Positions 7,191 to 15,056 of a stretch of 41,428 bases of DNA are shown here, piece by piece. The DNA is from an uncultured Collinsella sp. (GTDB lineage Bacteria; Actinomycetota; Coriobacteriia; Coriobacteriales; Coriobacteriaceae). A program made the translations under genes and the position numbers. Numbering within the stretch: the first letter of the stretch is position 1; each line of letters starts with the position of its first letter. The stretch lies in assembly GCA_958433005.1 (NCBI GenBank), contig CAUAWV010000016.1, forward strand, positions 1 to 41,428, written 5' to 3'. A model generated the notes under the pieces. It made no database searches. It had not been told where the DNA came from and saw only the letters and a program-made list of their open reading frames with translations.

Positions 7191-8774
7191 TTATGCCTCC
7201 TTATTTCGATCGAACACGATTTGTCCGTCCGACATCGTCATATCAACCGCAAGATCGCGTGCGTCGCGATAATCGAGGTCAAACACATCCCGATCGAGCA
7301 CGCAAATATCGGCAAGCTTGCCGACCTCGAGCGTACCCAGCTCGTCTTCGCGCATCAGGTCGTACGCGCCCCCGGCAGTCCAAGCGCGCAAGAGCTCGAC
7401 AAGCGTCAGCGCGTTGACCTCATTCACGGGCAGTCCGTCGTCGAAGTATCCGCCGCACGCACTGTAGATTGACTCGCCCAAGCTCGGAATCAACAGCGGT
7501 AAATCCGTGCCACAGCACACTGTGCATCCGGAATCTTCCATGCTGCGGCGATTCCAGCTATGCAAAAGTCGCGTCTCGCCAATTTGTCGACGCATCATCG
7601 ACAGGCAGTCCTCGCGCCTGTCCAGCGTCAAAATCTGCGGATAGACCTCGCAAATTCCACCTAACTTGCCAAACTCGACAAGATCGGTCGGGTCAGAGTT
7701 CTCGAGATCGGTAATCGCATGGCGGCGAAGCATCCGTCCATGCTCGTCTCGAGGCAGCGAGGCATAGAGCGCCACGGTGCGGCGAACGGCGCCATCGCCC
7801 TGGCAATGCAAGGAATATCGGAAGCCGTCAGCATCAATTGCACGCAGCTCGTTCTCAATCAGATCCCACTCGGGCTCTTCGACAACCGTCTTGCCGGCAG
7901 CTCCCGCATCGGCCGTGTCCTCATAGGGGCCAATCATCTCGGCAAGCCCCGCCCATACGCCGCGATCGGTCATACGGTTGAAGCCAGAAAAACGAACGAA
8001 CGGTCCCCGGAAGCGCTCTCGCGCCTCGCGGGCATATGCCAGATTTGCACCGGCACCCACCGGCTGCGACATCATAGAGACGCGAACCGTCAGCTCACCA
8101 GATTCCTCACGGCGAGCCATTTCGTCGGCAAAGCCGTAGTAGTCATCAAACGCCATTTCCTTGATGGCGGTAACGCCGCGCTCGTTAAGCATGCTCATGT
8201 AGTCCGAATACCCGGCGCGCACCTCGGGTAGCGCGAGGAAATCGCTCATCATGCGCCAGATCTTCTCGGCATAGCACGCCTGGGGTGTAAAGCCGTATCG
8301 CGCACTGGCGGCAGCATTGAGAACGCAGGTCTCCGCACCCGGTGTAAAGCAGACGACAGGGATATCGCCAAAACAATCGTCAAACACAGCTGCCGTATTT
8401 GCGTTCTCGGCATCCGATGCCAACGTTTCGGGCATGTTGTGGCCAAAAGCCGCCGCACAATCCGGATGATCATCTTTCCATGCACGCAAGAGCGACACGG
8501 CCTCTTTGGCATCGGCGACGCCGGATAGATCAGACCCCAACGTCCGCAGCGCCCAGCCCGTATAGAAGGTATGCACATCGATCAGGCCAGGCATGACGGT
8601 GCGGTCGCCCAGGTCAACCACCTCGTCCGCTTGGGTCAAATACGAAGCTACCTCACACTTGGTGCCAACAGCCTCAATTCGATTGCCACGGACCGCTACG
8701 AAACCTTCAAACGGCAGGTCCCCCGTACCGGTAAAGACGCTCTTAGACGTCAGGACCGTCAAACGATCAGACAT
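7191..8774 (-). CDS. YtcJ-type amidohydrolase with altered HxH motif
   Basis: 527-residue metal-dependent hydrolase of the YtcJ/amidohydrolase-3 group, the usual length for that family (about 520-550). The N-terminal beta domain (GNRIEAVG, ADEVVDLGDRTVMPGLIDVH) leads to the barrel, and the C-terminus returns with VGKLADICVLDRDVFDLDY. Retained probable metal or catalytic residues lie in SLHCQGDGAV, RRHAITDLENSDPTDL and CCGTDLPLLIPS. Unusually, the first motif is DVHTFYTGW, so the second His of HxH is Phe. Start ATG at 8774 because AGGTGG precedes it by 5 bases. It lies between the transporter and the epimerase and may act on an acylated or cyclised amine part of the imported compound (inference). 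Confidence 0.85.
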   Translation of the reverse strand: MSDRLTVLTSKSVFTGTGDLPFEGFVAVRGNRIEAVGTKCEVASYLTQADEVVDLGDRTVMPGLIDVHTFYTGWALRTLGSDLSGVADAKEAVSLLRAWKDDHPDCAAAFGHNMPETLASDAENANTAAVFDDCFGDIPVVCFTPGAETCVLNAAASARYGFTPQACYAEKIWRMMSDFLALPEVRAGYSDYMSMLNERGVTAIKEMAFDDYYGFADEMARREESGELTVRVSMMSQPVGAGANLAYAREARERFRGPFVRFSGFNRMTDRGVWAGLAEMIGPYEDTADAGAAGKTVVEEPEWDLIENELRAIDADGFRYSLHCQGDGAVRRTVALYASLPRDEHGRMLRRHAITDLENSDPTDLVEFGKLGGICEVYPQILTLDRREDCLSMMRRQIGETRLLHSWNRRSMEDSGCTVCCGTDLPLLIPSLGESIYSACGGYFDDGLPVNEVNALTLVELLRAWTAGGAYDLMREDELGTLEVGKLADICVLDRDVFDLDYRDARDLAVDMTMSDGQIVFDRNKEA

Positions 8775-8783
8775 CACAACCAC

Positions 8784-10247
8784 CTACATCGGAAGCATGC
8801 CAGAGATTGCCGTTACGATCAGGCCAAAGACGACCATGAAAATGAAGAACTTCCAAATGGTCTTCCACCATTGGCCAAACGAAATCTTAGCCACGGCAAG
8901 GCCGGCGACCGTCATGCCCGCCACGGGACTGATGGTGTTGATGGTCTGATTAGCAAACTGGAGCGCGGTAACGGCTGCCTCGGGATTGAGGCCCATAAGC
9001 TCGGTCAGGGGGCCCATAACAGGCATGGTGAGCGCCGCCAGGCCAGAACTCGAGGGAACCAGCAAAGAGAGCAGGCCAAGGACGATATACATAAACGTGG
9101 TGTAGACGGCGGCGGGTGCACCGGCGAGCGCAGTAGCGAGCGCCTGGAGGATGGTGTCGATGATCATGCCGCCCTCGGCGATGACCAGAATACCGCGAGC
9201 GATACCAATAACGATGGCAGCGTACGCAAAGTCGGCGAGACCCTTAACGAACTCCTCAGCGATCGTCTGCTGGTCAAGACCGCCCAGGATACCGGCAAGC
9301 AAGCCCATGCCAAGGAACACGGCGGAAATCTCATTCATGTACCAGCCCTGGGTAACAAGACCCCAGACGATAATGCCCATACCGCAAGCAAAATCGATAA
9401 GCACGAGCTTCTGACGGATAGTGAACTCTTCCTCAATGGAGGCATCGGTCACGGAAAACTCGATACGCTTGAGCTTATCGTCCTCATACGTAATGGACGA
9501 CTCGGGGTTTTTCTTGACGCGCATGGCGTAGCGCATGGCCCATGCGATACCGACGGCAGTGAAGATGACCCAAGAAACGGCGCGCAGCCACAGTTGCGGA
9601 TTGCCCTCGATGCCAATGATGCCTTGGGCGATCAAAACATTAAACGGGTCGATGGTCGAGGCACAATATCCCAGGTTAGGGCCAAGGAAGCAGATGATGA
9701 ATGCCGTCATCGAGTCATAACCGATACCCATCATGATGGGAATGAAGATGGCATAGAACGGCAGGGCTTCCTCAGACATACCAAACGTAGTGCCGCAAAT
9801 GGACAGCAACGTCATCGTGATGGGAATGATGAGGATGTCCTTGTTCTTAAGCTTTTTAATCACACGGCTCATGCCGGCATTCAAAGCGTTGGTCTTGGTG
9901 ATGATTGCGAACGATCCGCCAATCAATAAGACGAACGCAACGACGTCGGCAGCCTCTTGGATACCCTTGGTGGGCGCTTGCAGGACCGCGAAGATATCCT
10001 GGCCCAGATTGATGGTCTCACCGGTCTCGGAATCGGTGTAGTTCTTATCGATCTGTTCATAGGTTCCAGCAACGGCGACTTCACGCTCGCCCGCCGCTGT
10101 CGAAATCGTCTTGCGCTGATACTGACCAGAGGGAACGATCCAAGTCAGGACCGCAAAGACAACGATCAGCAAGAACATGATCGTATAGACATGCGGTAAT
10201 TTGAACTTAAAACGTCTGTTTGTCTTCTTCGCCTTCGTATCTGACAT
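8784..10247 (-). CDS. YfcC/DcuC-superfamily membrane transporter
   Basis: 487-residue polytopic membrane protein of the YfcC family (C4-dicarboxylate/basic amino-acid uptake-like). It has a first transmembrane helix at about residues 17-37 (VYTIMFLLIVVFAVLTWIVP), a periplasmic loop, then about ten more hydrophobic segments. Family stretches include GGSFAIITKTNALNAG, GTTFGMSEEALPFY, FLGPNLGYCASTIDPFNVL and LVPSSSGLAALTMP. Start ATG at 10247 with GGAGG upstream. It is the first gene after the promoter/operator region, ends 9 bp before the YtcJ gene, and probably imports the substrate. E. coli instead uses FrlA, an APC-type carrier, so this is a different transporter choice. Confidence 0.88.
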   Translation of the reverse strand: MSDTKAKKTNRRFKFKLPHVYTIMFLLIVVFAVLTWIVPSGQYQRKTISTAAGEREVAVAGTYEQIDKNYTDSETGETINLGQDIFAVLQAPTKGIQEAADVVAFVLLIGGSFAIITKTNALNAGMSRVIKKLKNKDILIIPITMTLLSICGTTFGMSEEALPFYAIFIPIMMGIGYDSMTAFIICFLGPNLGYCASTIDPFNVLIAQGIIGIEGNPQLWLRAVSWVIFTAVGIAWAMRYAMRVKKNPESSITYEDDKLKRIEFSVTDASIEEEFTIRQKLVLIDFACGMGIIVWGLVTQGWYMNEISAVFLGMGLLAGILGGLDQQTIAEEFVKGLADFAYAAIVIGIARGILVIAEGGMIIDTILQALATALAGAPAAVYTTFMYIVLGLLSLLVPSSSGLAALTMPVMGPLTELMGLNPEAAVTALQFANQTINTISPVAGMTVAGLAVAKISFGQWWKTIWKFFIFMVVFGLIVTAISGMLPM

Positions 10248-10289
10248 AGATACCTCCAAAGAACTCGAGACTGCATCGCATCTCGCTTC

Positions 10290-10312
10290 AACGTTTGCAC
10301 AATGCAAACGTT
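10290..10312. promoter_or_regulatory. Perfect 10-bp inverted repeat, candidate operator
   Basis: AACGTTTGCA and TGCAAACGTT are separated by CAA. The site lies about 8-30 bases downstream of the predicted transcription start of the transporter operon and beside the gene of a GntR/HutC-type repressor, so it is a good candidate for that repressor's operator. Just upstream is a 9-base direct repeat ACGTTCTAT (10308-10316 and 10318-10326). Confidence 0.65.
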
Positions 10313-10326
10313 CTATGACGTTCTAT

Positions 10327-10355
10327 AGATTACCAGCAGCTTTTTCCTTCATCAA
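10327..10355 (-). promoter_or_regulatory. Candidate promoter of the transporter/frl-like operon
   Basis: On the minus strand TTGATG (10350-10355) and TAATCT (10327-10332) are 17 bases apart. The -10 match is only moderate, but the position fits: about 80 bases before the transporter start and immediately ahead of the palindrome. Confidence 0.45.
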
Positions 10356-10417
10356 GATAATTTCAAACTGATTGCCGCAACGCGGTTGAACGGTTGCGTT
10401 TGCGCCGTGAACGGTAT

Positions 10418-10453
10418 GGAAACGCCCGGTGAGATGATCCACCGGGCGCTTCC
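10418..10453 (-). terminator. Hairpin 3' of the GntR-type regulator gene
   Basis: On the minus strand GGAAGCGCCCGGTG pairs with CACCGGGCGTTTCC (14 bp, one G-U) around an 8-base loop, 12 bases after the regulator's stop codon. No U-run follows, so termination would depend on the stem alone. It insulates the regulator from the downstream operon. Confidence 0.55.
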
Positions 10454-10465
10454 ATTCGCAATGTC

Positions 10466-11209
10466 CTAGATGTCAAAAACGTAGCGAGACCCAACGATTC
10501 GCTGACGACCGATGATAAACGGCCGCCGCTGCTCATCGAAAAAGAAGGCTTCCATATAAAACAAGGGTTCGCCAACGGGAACTGCCAACAGTCGAGCGAC
10601 CTCGGGCGACGCGCAGGCGATCTCGAGCGTGCACGGGTCGGTAAACGCGGGCGTGCGGCCCGTCCGGTTGCGCACGAACTCAAAAATGGATTGGTTAGAT
10701 AGAGGTGCCGTTGATAGATAGGCGTTGTCCTCGTAAACATATATGTTGTTCTCGAGCATGACAGGGACGCCATCGGCAGTGCGCACGCGCTCAACGCAGA
10801 TCAAGTCAGTTCCAACGGGAACACCAAAGAACTGTGCTTCGGTGGAATCCGCCGGCAGTATCTTTCTCGAAATGACACACGCCCCCGGTTCCATTCCGTT
10901 AACGCGGCATGCGTCCGAAAAACTCTGAACGTCATCCTTCTGGCGAATCTTGCGCTTGAGCTTGGGGGCATTGACAAACGTGCCTTTCCCCTGTCGCTTC
11001 GTTAGATAGCCCTGCTGGACGAGCTCCTCAATAGCGCGTCGCACGGTAACGCGGCCAACTTTATAGCTCTCAGCCAATTCGAATTCGTTGGGTATCCGCG
11101 CGCCTGCCTTGTAGGCGCCGGAGTTGATTTCGTTTTTAATGATATCAATGACCTGTTGGTACAGCGGTATCGCTGCTTTACCGTCAGTCGGCCCTTCAGT
11201 CGGTGGCAT
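10466..11209 (-). CDS. GntR-family regulator, HutC/FrlR type
   Basis: 247-residue transcriptional regulator. The N-terminal winged helix-turn-helix covers about residues 14-80, with IPNEFELAESYKVGRVTVRR as recognition region and the wing KRQGKGTFV. The C-terminal UTRA effector-binding domain has VPVMLENNIYV and closes with GRQRIVGSRYVF. FrlR-type proteins sense phosphorylated sugar-amines and repress adjacent operons. Start ATG at 11209 with GAGAGGG upstream. The adjacent perfect palindrome at 10290-10312 is its likely target. Only 27 bases separate its start from an upstream terminator-like stem, so its own promoter probably overlaps that region. Confidence 0.92.
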   Translation of the reverse strand: MPPTEGPTDGKAAIPLYQQVIDIIKNEINSGAYKAGARIPNEFELAESYKVGRVTVRRAIEELVQQGYLTKRQGKGTFVNAPKLKRKIRQKDDVQSFSDACRVNGMEPGACVISRKILPADSTEAQFFGVPVGTDLICVERVRTADGVPVMLENNIYVYEDNAYLSTAPLSNQSIFEFVRNRTGRTPAFTDPCTLEIACASPEVARLLAVPVGEPLFYMEAFFFDEQRRPFIIGRQRIVGSRYVFDI

Positions 11210-11236
11210 ATACCCTCTCCCAGCACAATTAATTCT

Positions 11237-11275
11237 AAAACGGGCTTAAGGGCATTCAACAAGCCCTTAAGCCCG
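11237..11275 (-). terminator. Intrinsic terminator after the HAD phosphatase gene
   Basis: A perfect 13-bp stem (CGGGCTTAAGGGC / GCCCTTAAGCCCG) with a 9-base loop is followed by UUUU on the minus strand. It is placed 84 bases after the stop of the HAD gene and just before the GntR gene, so it may also fall in the regulator's leader. Confidence 0.8.
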
Positions 11276-11359
11276 CATTAGCTTAAAGTATGCTAGGTGT
11301 CGCACCAAAATGTTGGCTATTTACTCATCAGACCCGAAAAACGCGCAACTACCGCGCTC

Positions 11360-12019
11360 CTAAGAAAGCGTGAGCAGCTCCGGCAGCTGATCGATAATCT
11401 TATCCGCGGCATCTTGGCTAAAGCCAAAGCGCTCCTCGCGCTTGGCAATAACTGTCAGGCCGGCTCGCTTGCCAGCGGTGATGCCAGGCACCGAATCCTC
11501 AACGCAGCAGCAGCGATTCGCGGGCAGCCCCAGTAGGTCAAGCGCATGCAGGTAGATGTCGGGCTCGGGCTTGCTCTCCTTAAACTGCTCGCCGCTCACC
11601 ACATACTCAAAGGCATCCGACAGCCCGCACGCATTGAGTACTTCCTCGATGCTATCCATGGGCGACGAGCTAGCAAGCGCCACGCGAACGCCGCGGCGCG
11701 GCAGCTCTCGAATCGTATCCACGGCGCCTGGGTTAATCAAAGTCTGATAGTCGCGCGGACGTTTATGCGCCCACTCATCCCAACGGGCCAACGCCTCCTC
11801 GCCAGTAAAATGTCCCTTACCGGCACGCTCAAACCAATCGACCAGCATGTGGAGAAAGAACTGATGCGAGGTACCGACCTGCCCGTTCAACTCCTCTTGG
11901 GTCAGGTTCAACCCAAGCTCCTTGGCAAACGCGGCAGTCTCGCCCAGATAGTAATACTCGGTATCGACAATGACACCGTCCATGTCAAAGATAACGGCGT
12001 CGAACGGAAATGCGGACAC
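11360..12019 (-). CDS. HAD-superfamily phosphatase, beta-phosphoglucomutase-like
   Basis: 219-residue HAD hydrolase of the beta-phosphoglucomutase/phosphatase subfamily. Motif I is FDMDGVIVD with nucleophile Asp12 and acid/base Asp14, followed by the helical cap. Motif II is ASSSPM, the motif III lysine lies in FKESKPEPDIYL, and motif IV is VEDSVPGI. Start GTG at 12019, with GGGAGGG just upstream; the longer frame to 12067 would run through a terminator. It probably dephosphorylates or isomerises a sugar phosphate; the exact substrate is unknown. A strong terminator follows, so it is likely a single-gene unit. Confidence 0.85.
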   Translation of the reverse strand: MSAFPFDAVIFDMDGVIVDTEYYYLGETAAFAKELGLNLTQEELNGQVGTSHQFFLHMLVDWFERAGKGHFTGEEALARWDEWAHKRPRDYQTLINPGAVDTIRELPRRGVRVALASSSPMDSIEEVLNACGLSDAFEYVVSGEQFKESKPEPDIYLHALDLLGLPANRCCCVEDSVPGITAGKRAGLTVIAKREERFGFSQDAADKIIDQLPELLTLS

Positions 12020-12034
12020 GGCACCCTCCCTAAC

Positions 12035-12060
12035 AAAAGGGCGCCTGTAAGCAGGCGCCC
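12035..12060 (-). terminator. Intrinsic terminator after the Cof-type HAD gene
   Basis: A perfect 9-bp stem GGGCGCCTG / CAGGCGCCC with a 4-base loop is followed by UUUU on the minus strand, 22 bases after the stop at 12083. Confidence 0.85.
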
Positions 12061-12082
12061 GAACCATGCATTATCGGCGATT

Positions 12083-12925
12083 CTAGCCCAGCAGCTTATC
12101 CAGCGCCACTGCAATACCGTCTTCGTTGTTATTGGCGGTCACCATCTGGGCTACCGCCTTAACCTCATCGACGGCGTTGCCCATGGCAACACCGGTACCC
12201 GCCCACTCAATCATGGACTTGTCGTTCTGGCCATCGCCAAACGAGACGACCTCGCTGGCATCGATACCGAGCTTGGGCAGGGCACCCTCGAGCGCGCGGG
12301 CCTTGTCGATACCGGGCGCCGTGTACTCAAAGTACCAGTCGGCCGTAAACATGCCCGAAAGCGTCTGGGTAAAGGGCGCATACATCTCCTCGTAATGCGC
12401 CTGTAGGTAGGCCGGGTCGCCTGCCGTCAGCAGCTTGTCCACGGGATAAGCGTCCACAACCTCATGCAAGCTCTCGACCTCACGGATCTTAAGGTCGCAC
12501 GCATCGCGCTCATACTTGACAATATTCTTCTGCGAACCGTCCGGCAGTGTGATCATGCAGCGATACGAGTCCACGACGTGCAGGTCCCGACCGAGCGAGA
12601 TCATGGGAATCACGTCGAAATTGCGCAGGTGATCAATCAGGCGATGCAATTCGTCGGCAGGCATAGCCTGATCGAACAGCACCTCATCGGTCTGAGCGTC
12701 GACCACATGCGCGCCATTAAAGGCAACTAGCAGACCATCATGGTTCTGAAGGTCGAGCTCCTGCGCCAAGGCGTGCAGCCCCCATGCGGGGCGACCCGAA
12801 GCCAAGATGAGCTTAATGCCCGACTCCTGAGCCGCGAGCAGTTTCTCGCGCGTACGCGGGCTGATGACCTTTTGGTCGTTGGTGAGCGTACCGTCGATAT
12901 CCATTGCGATGGCTTTGATTGCCAT
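12083..12925 (-). CDS. Cof-type HAD phosphatase (class IIB)
   Basis: 280-residue HAD hydrolase of the Cof/YidA type, which dephosphorylates small sugar phosphates or flavin-type phosphates. Motif I is AMDIDGTLTND (Asp9, Asp11) and motif II is ILASGRP. A C2-type cap fills residues ~85-190 and motif IV is VVSFGDGQNDKSMIEWAG. Start ATG at 12925 with GGGAGG 5 bases upstream; the frame stays open to 13111 but runs through the pgi terminator. It is flanked by terminators on both sides, so it is a monocistronic unit. Confidence 0.88.
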   Translation of the reverse strand: MAIKAIAMDIDGTLTNDQKVISPRTREKLLAAQESGIKLILASGRPAWGLHALAQELDLQNHDGLLVAFNGAHVVDAQTDEVLFDQAMPADELHRLIDHLRNFDVIPMISLGRDLHVVDSYRCMITLPDGSQKNIVKYERDACDLKIREVESLHEVVDAYPVDKLLTAGDPAYLQAHYEEMYAPFTQTLSGMFTADWYFEYTAPGIDKARALEGALPKLGIDASEVVSFGDGQNDKSMIEWAGTGVAMGNAVDEVKAVAQMVTANNNEDGIAVALDKLLG

Positions 12926-13099
12926 ATATGCCTCCCTGTCATTGAACAACCTTGTCTGAGCCATCATACAGAACACCCACGGCGGCGCTGTTTGCAACGG
13001 GGAAAATGTCATATTGTCCCAAACATGAACGGCGCGCCTTCGACGATTGCGATGCCCGTCGAGGCGCCTCCCGATACATTCCATCCTATCCAAATAGCA

Positions 13100-13131
13100 A
13101 AGGGCCCGCATCCCAACGGATACGGGCCCTT
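13100..13131 (-). terminator. Intrinsic terminator after pgi
   Basis: On the minus strand AAGGGCCCGTATCC pairs fully (one G-U) with GGATGCGGGCCCTT across the loop GTTG, then UU GC UAUUU. The wobble is only a pair in the minus-strand RNA, which points to that strand. The rest of 12926-13162 shows no recognisable gene. Confidence 0.75.
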
Positions 13132-13162
13132 GTCTACTATGCGTTACTTATCGCAGCGAATC

Positions 13163-14857
13163 CTACTTGCGGTGAGCGCGGTAGAACTCGATGAGCGCCT
13201 GGGTCGAAGCGTCCTGCTCGGCCTTGGCGGCGTCGTCGTGGAAGGCCGGGGTGATCTGCTTGGCAAGCTGCTTGCCCAGCTCAACGCCCCACTGGTCGTA
13301 GGAGTCGATGCCCCAGACCGTGCCCTCGACAAACGTGATGTGCTCGTACAGGGCGATGAGCTCACCGAGTGCGAACGGGGTCAGCGTGTCGCCAAAGATC
13401 GAGGTCGTCGGGCGGTTGCCCTCAAAGCAGCGGGCCGGGACGATCTGCTCGGGCGTGCCCTCGGCGCGCACCTCGTCGGCCGTCTTGCCAAAGGCGAGCG
13501 CCTTGGTCTGGGCCAGGAAGTTGCCCAGGAACAGCTCGTGCACGTCCTGACCGCTGTCGATCGCAGGGTTGGCAGTGTTGGCGAAAGCGATAAAGTCGGC
13601 CGGAACCACCACAGTGCCCTGGTGCAGCAGCTGGTAGAAGGCGTGCTGGCCGTTGGTGCCGGGCTCGCCCCAGAAGATCTCACCGGTATCGGAGGTCACG
13701 GCGCTGCCGTCCCAGCGGACGTGCTTGCCGTTGGACTCCATGGTGAGCTGCTGCAGGTAGGCCGGGAAACGGTGCAGGTACTGGCAGTACGGCAGCACGG
13801 CGTGGCTCTTGGAACCGAAGAAGTTGACGTACCAGACGTTGAGCAGGCCCATCAGCGCGACGGCATTGTTCTCGAGCGGCGTGTTGCAGAAGTACTCGTC
13901 GATGGCGTGGAAGCCCTCGAGGAACTGCTGGAAGCGCTCGGGGCCGAGCACGACGATCAGCGACAGGCCCACGGCGGAGTCAACGGAATAGCGGCCGCCA
14001 ACCCAGCTCCAGAAACCGAAGGCGTTGGCGGGGTCGATACCGAAGGCCTCGACCTTCTCGAGTGCGGTGGAGACGGCGACGAAGTGCTTTGCCACGGCCT
14101 CGGCGTTCTGCTCATTGGAGCCGTCGATGGCGCCCTGAGCCTTGAGCTGCTCGAGCATCCAGGTCTTGACTTCGCGGGCGTTGGTGAGGGTCTCGAGCGT
14201 GGTGAAGGTCTTGGAGACGATGATCACGAGCGTGGTCTCGGGATCCAGGCCCTTGAGCTTCTCGGCCTGATCGTTGGGATCGATGTTGGAGATGTAGCGG
14301 CAGTCGATACCGGCGTCGGCATAGGGACGCAGGGCCTCGTAGGCCATGACCGGGCCCAGATCGGAGCCGCCGATGCCGATGGACACCAGGTGCTCGATCT
14401 TCTTGCCGGTAACGCCCTTCCACTCACCGGAGCGCACGCGCTCGGCGAAGGCATACATGCGATCGAGGACCTCGTGCACGTCGGCGACGACGTCCTGGCC
14501 GTCGACGATGAGCTGGCCCTTCTCGCTTGCCGGGCGGCGCAGCGCGGTGTGCAGGACAGCGCGGTCCTCGGTGGTGTTGATGTGCTCGCCAGAGAACATG
14601 GCGTCGCGGCGCTCCTCGAGCTTCACCTCGCGAGCAAGATCGCACAGGAGCTTGACGGTCTCATCGGTCACCAGGTTCTTGGACAGGTCGAAGTGCAGGT
14701 CACCGGCGTCAAAGCTCAGCTTGTTCACGCGCTCGGCATCGGCGGCGAACCAGGCCTTGAGGTCGATACCTTCGGCCTCGAGCTTCTCCTGATGGGCCTC
14801 GAGTGCCTTCCAAGCGGCAGTCGACGTAGCATCGATAGGTGCGGCAACAGTTGCCAT
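13163..14857 (-). CDS. pgi: Glucose-6-phosphate isomerase
   Basis: 564-residue phosphoglucose isomerase interconverting glucose 6-phosphate and fructose 6-phosphate in glycolysis and gluconeogenesis. Typical blocks are VSIGIGGSDLGPVMAYEAL (phosphate binding), IIVSKTFTTLETLTNA, FGFWSWVGGRYSVDSAVGL (signature), and GKHVRWDGSA near the active-site His region. Its length fits the long bacterial/eukaryotic form (about 550). Start ATG at 14857 with GAGGAGG upstream. A small stem GGGCGCA/TGCGCCC (14877-14898) lies in its leader. It would receive glucose 6-phosphate from the frl-like pathway elsewhere in the window. Confidence 0.97.
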   Translation of the reverse strand: MATVAAPIDATSTAAWKALEAHQEKLEAEGIDLKAWFAADAERVNKLSFDAGDLHFDLSKNLVTDETVKLLCDLAREVKLEERRDAMFSGEHINTTEDRAVLHTALRRPASEKGQLIVDGQDVVADVHEVLDRMYAFAERVRSGEWKGVTGKKIEHLVSIGIGGSDLGPVMAYEALRPYADAGIDCRYISNIDPNDQAEKLKGLDPETTLVIIVSKTFTTLETLTNAREVKTWMLEQLKAQGAIDGSNEQNAEAVAKHFVAVSTALEKVEAFGIDPANAFGFWSWVGGRYSVDSAVGLSLIVVLGPERFQQFLEGFHAIDEYFCNTPLENNAVALMGLLNVWYVNFFGSKSHAVLPYCQYLHRFPAYLQQLTMESNGKHVRWDGSAVTSDTGEIFWGEPGTNGQHAFYQLLHQGTVVVPADFIAFANTANPAIDSGQDVHELFLGNFLAQTKALAFGKTADEVRAEGTPEQIVPARCFEGNRPTTSIFGDTLTPFALGELIALYEHITFVEGTVWGIDSYDQWGVELGKQLAKQITPAFHDDAAKAEQDASTQALIEFYRAHRK

Positions 14858-14982
14858 AGAGTCCTCCTCAGCATACGGGCGCACGCCTCCATGCGCCCGG
14901 ACATTCAGATGCCACTATTCTAGCGCAGGTCAAGACTACAATCAGCGAGCGTTGCCAATCGGCCCCCAAACGGCAACCGACC

Positions 14983-15046
14983 AAAAAGGGACAGGTTTAT
15001 TTTGGCAGGTCAAACGCTTTATCAACCAAAAATAACCCGTCCCTTT
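14983..15046. repeat. REP-like palindrome, also terminator-like
   Basis: Arms 14985-15005 and 15026-15046 are about 21 bases each (AAAGGGACAGGTTTATTTTGG against CCAAAAATAACCCGTCCC plus TTT), with three mismatches and a 20-base loop. On the minus strand it ends in UUUUU, 10 bases after the stop of the ADH-like gene, so it could terminate it. The GGGACAGGTTT word recurs at 15722-15732 beside the polymerase promoter, which suggests a dispersed repetitive element. Confidence 0.6.
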
Positions 15047-15056
15047 ATGGCAAATA

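Noticed and set aside
10303..10316. Catabolite-response (cre) site reading of TGCAAACGTTCTAT
   Set aside because: Several required positions do not match; the perfect palindrome with a 3-base centre explains the sequence better.
12740..14923. 727-codon plus-strand open frame opposite pgi
   Set aside because: It is antisense to a clear glucose-6-phosphate isomerase; the long frame comes from the GC-rich codon pattern and has no recognisable domain.
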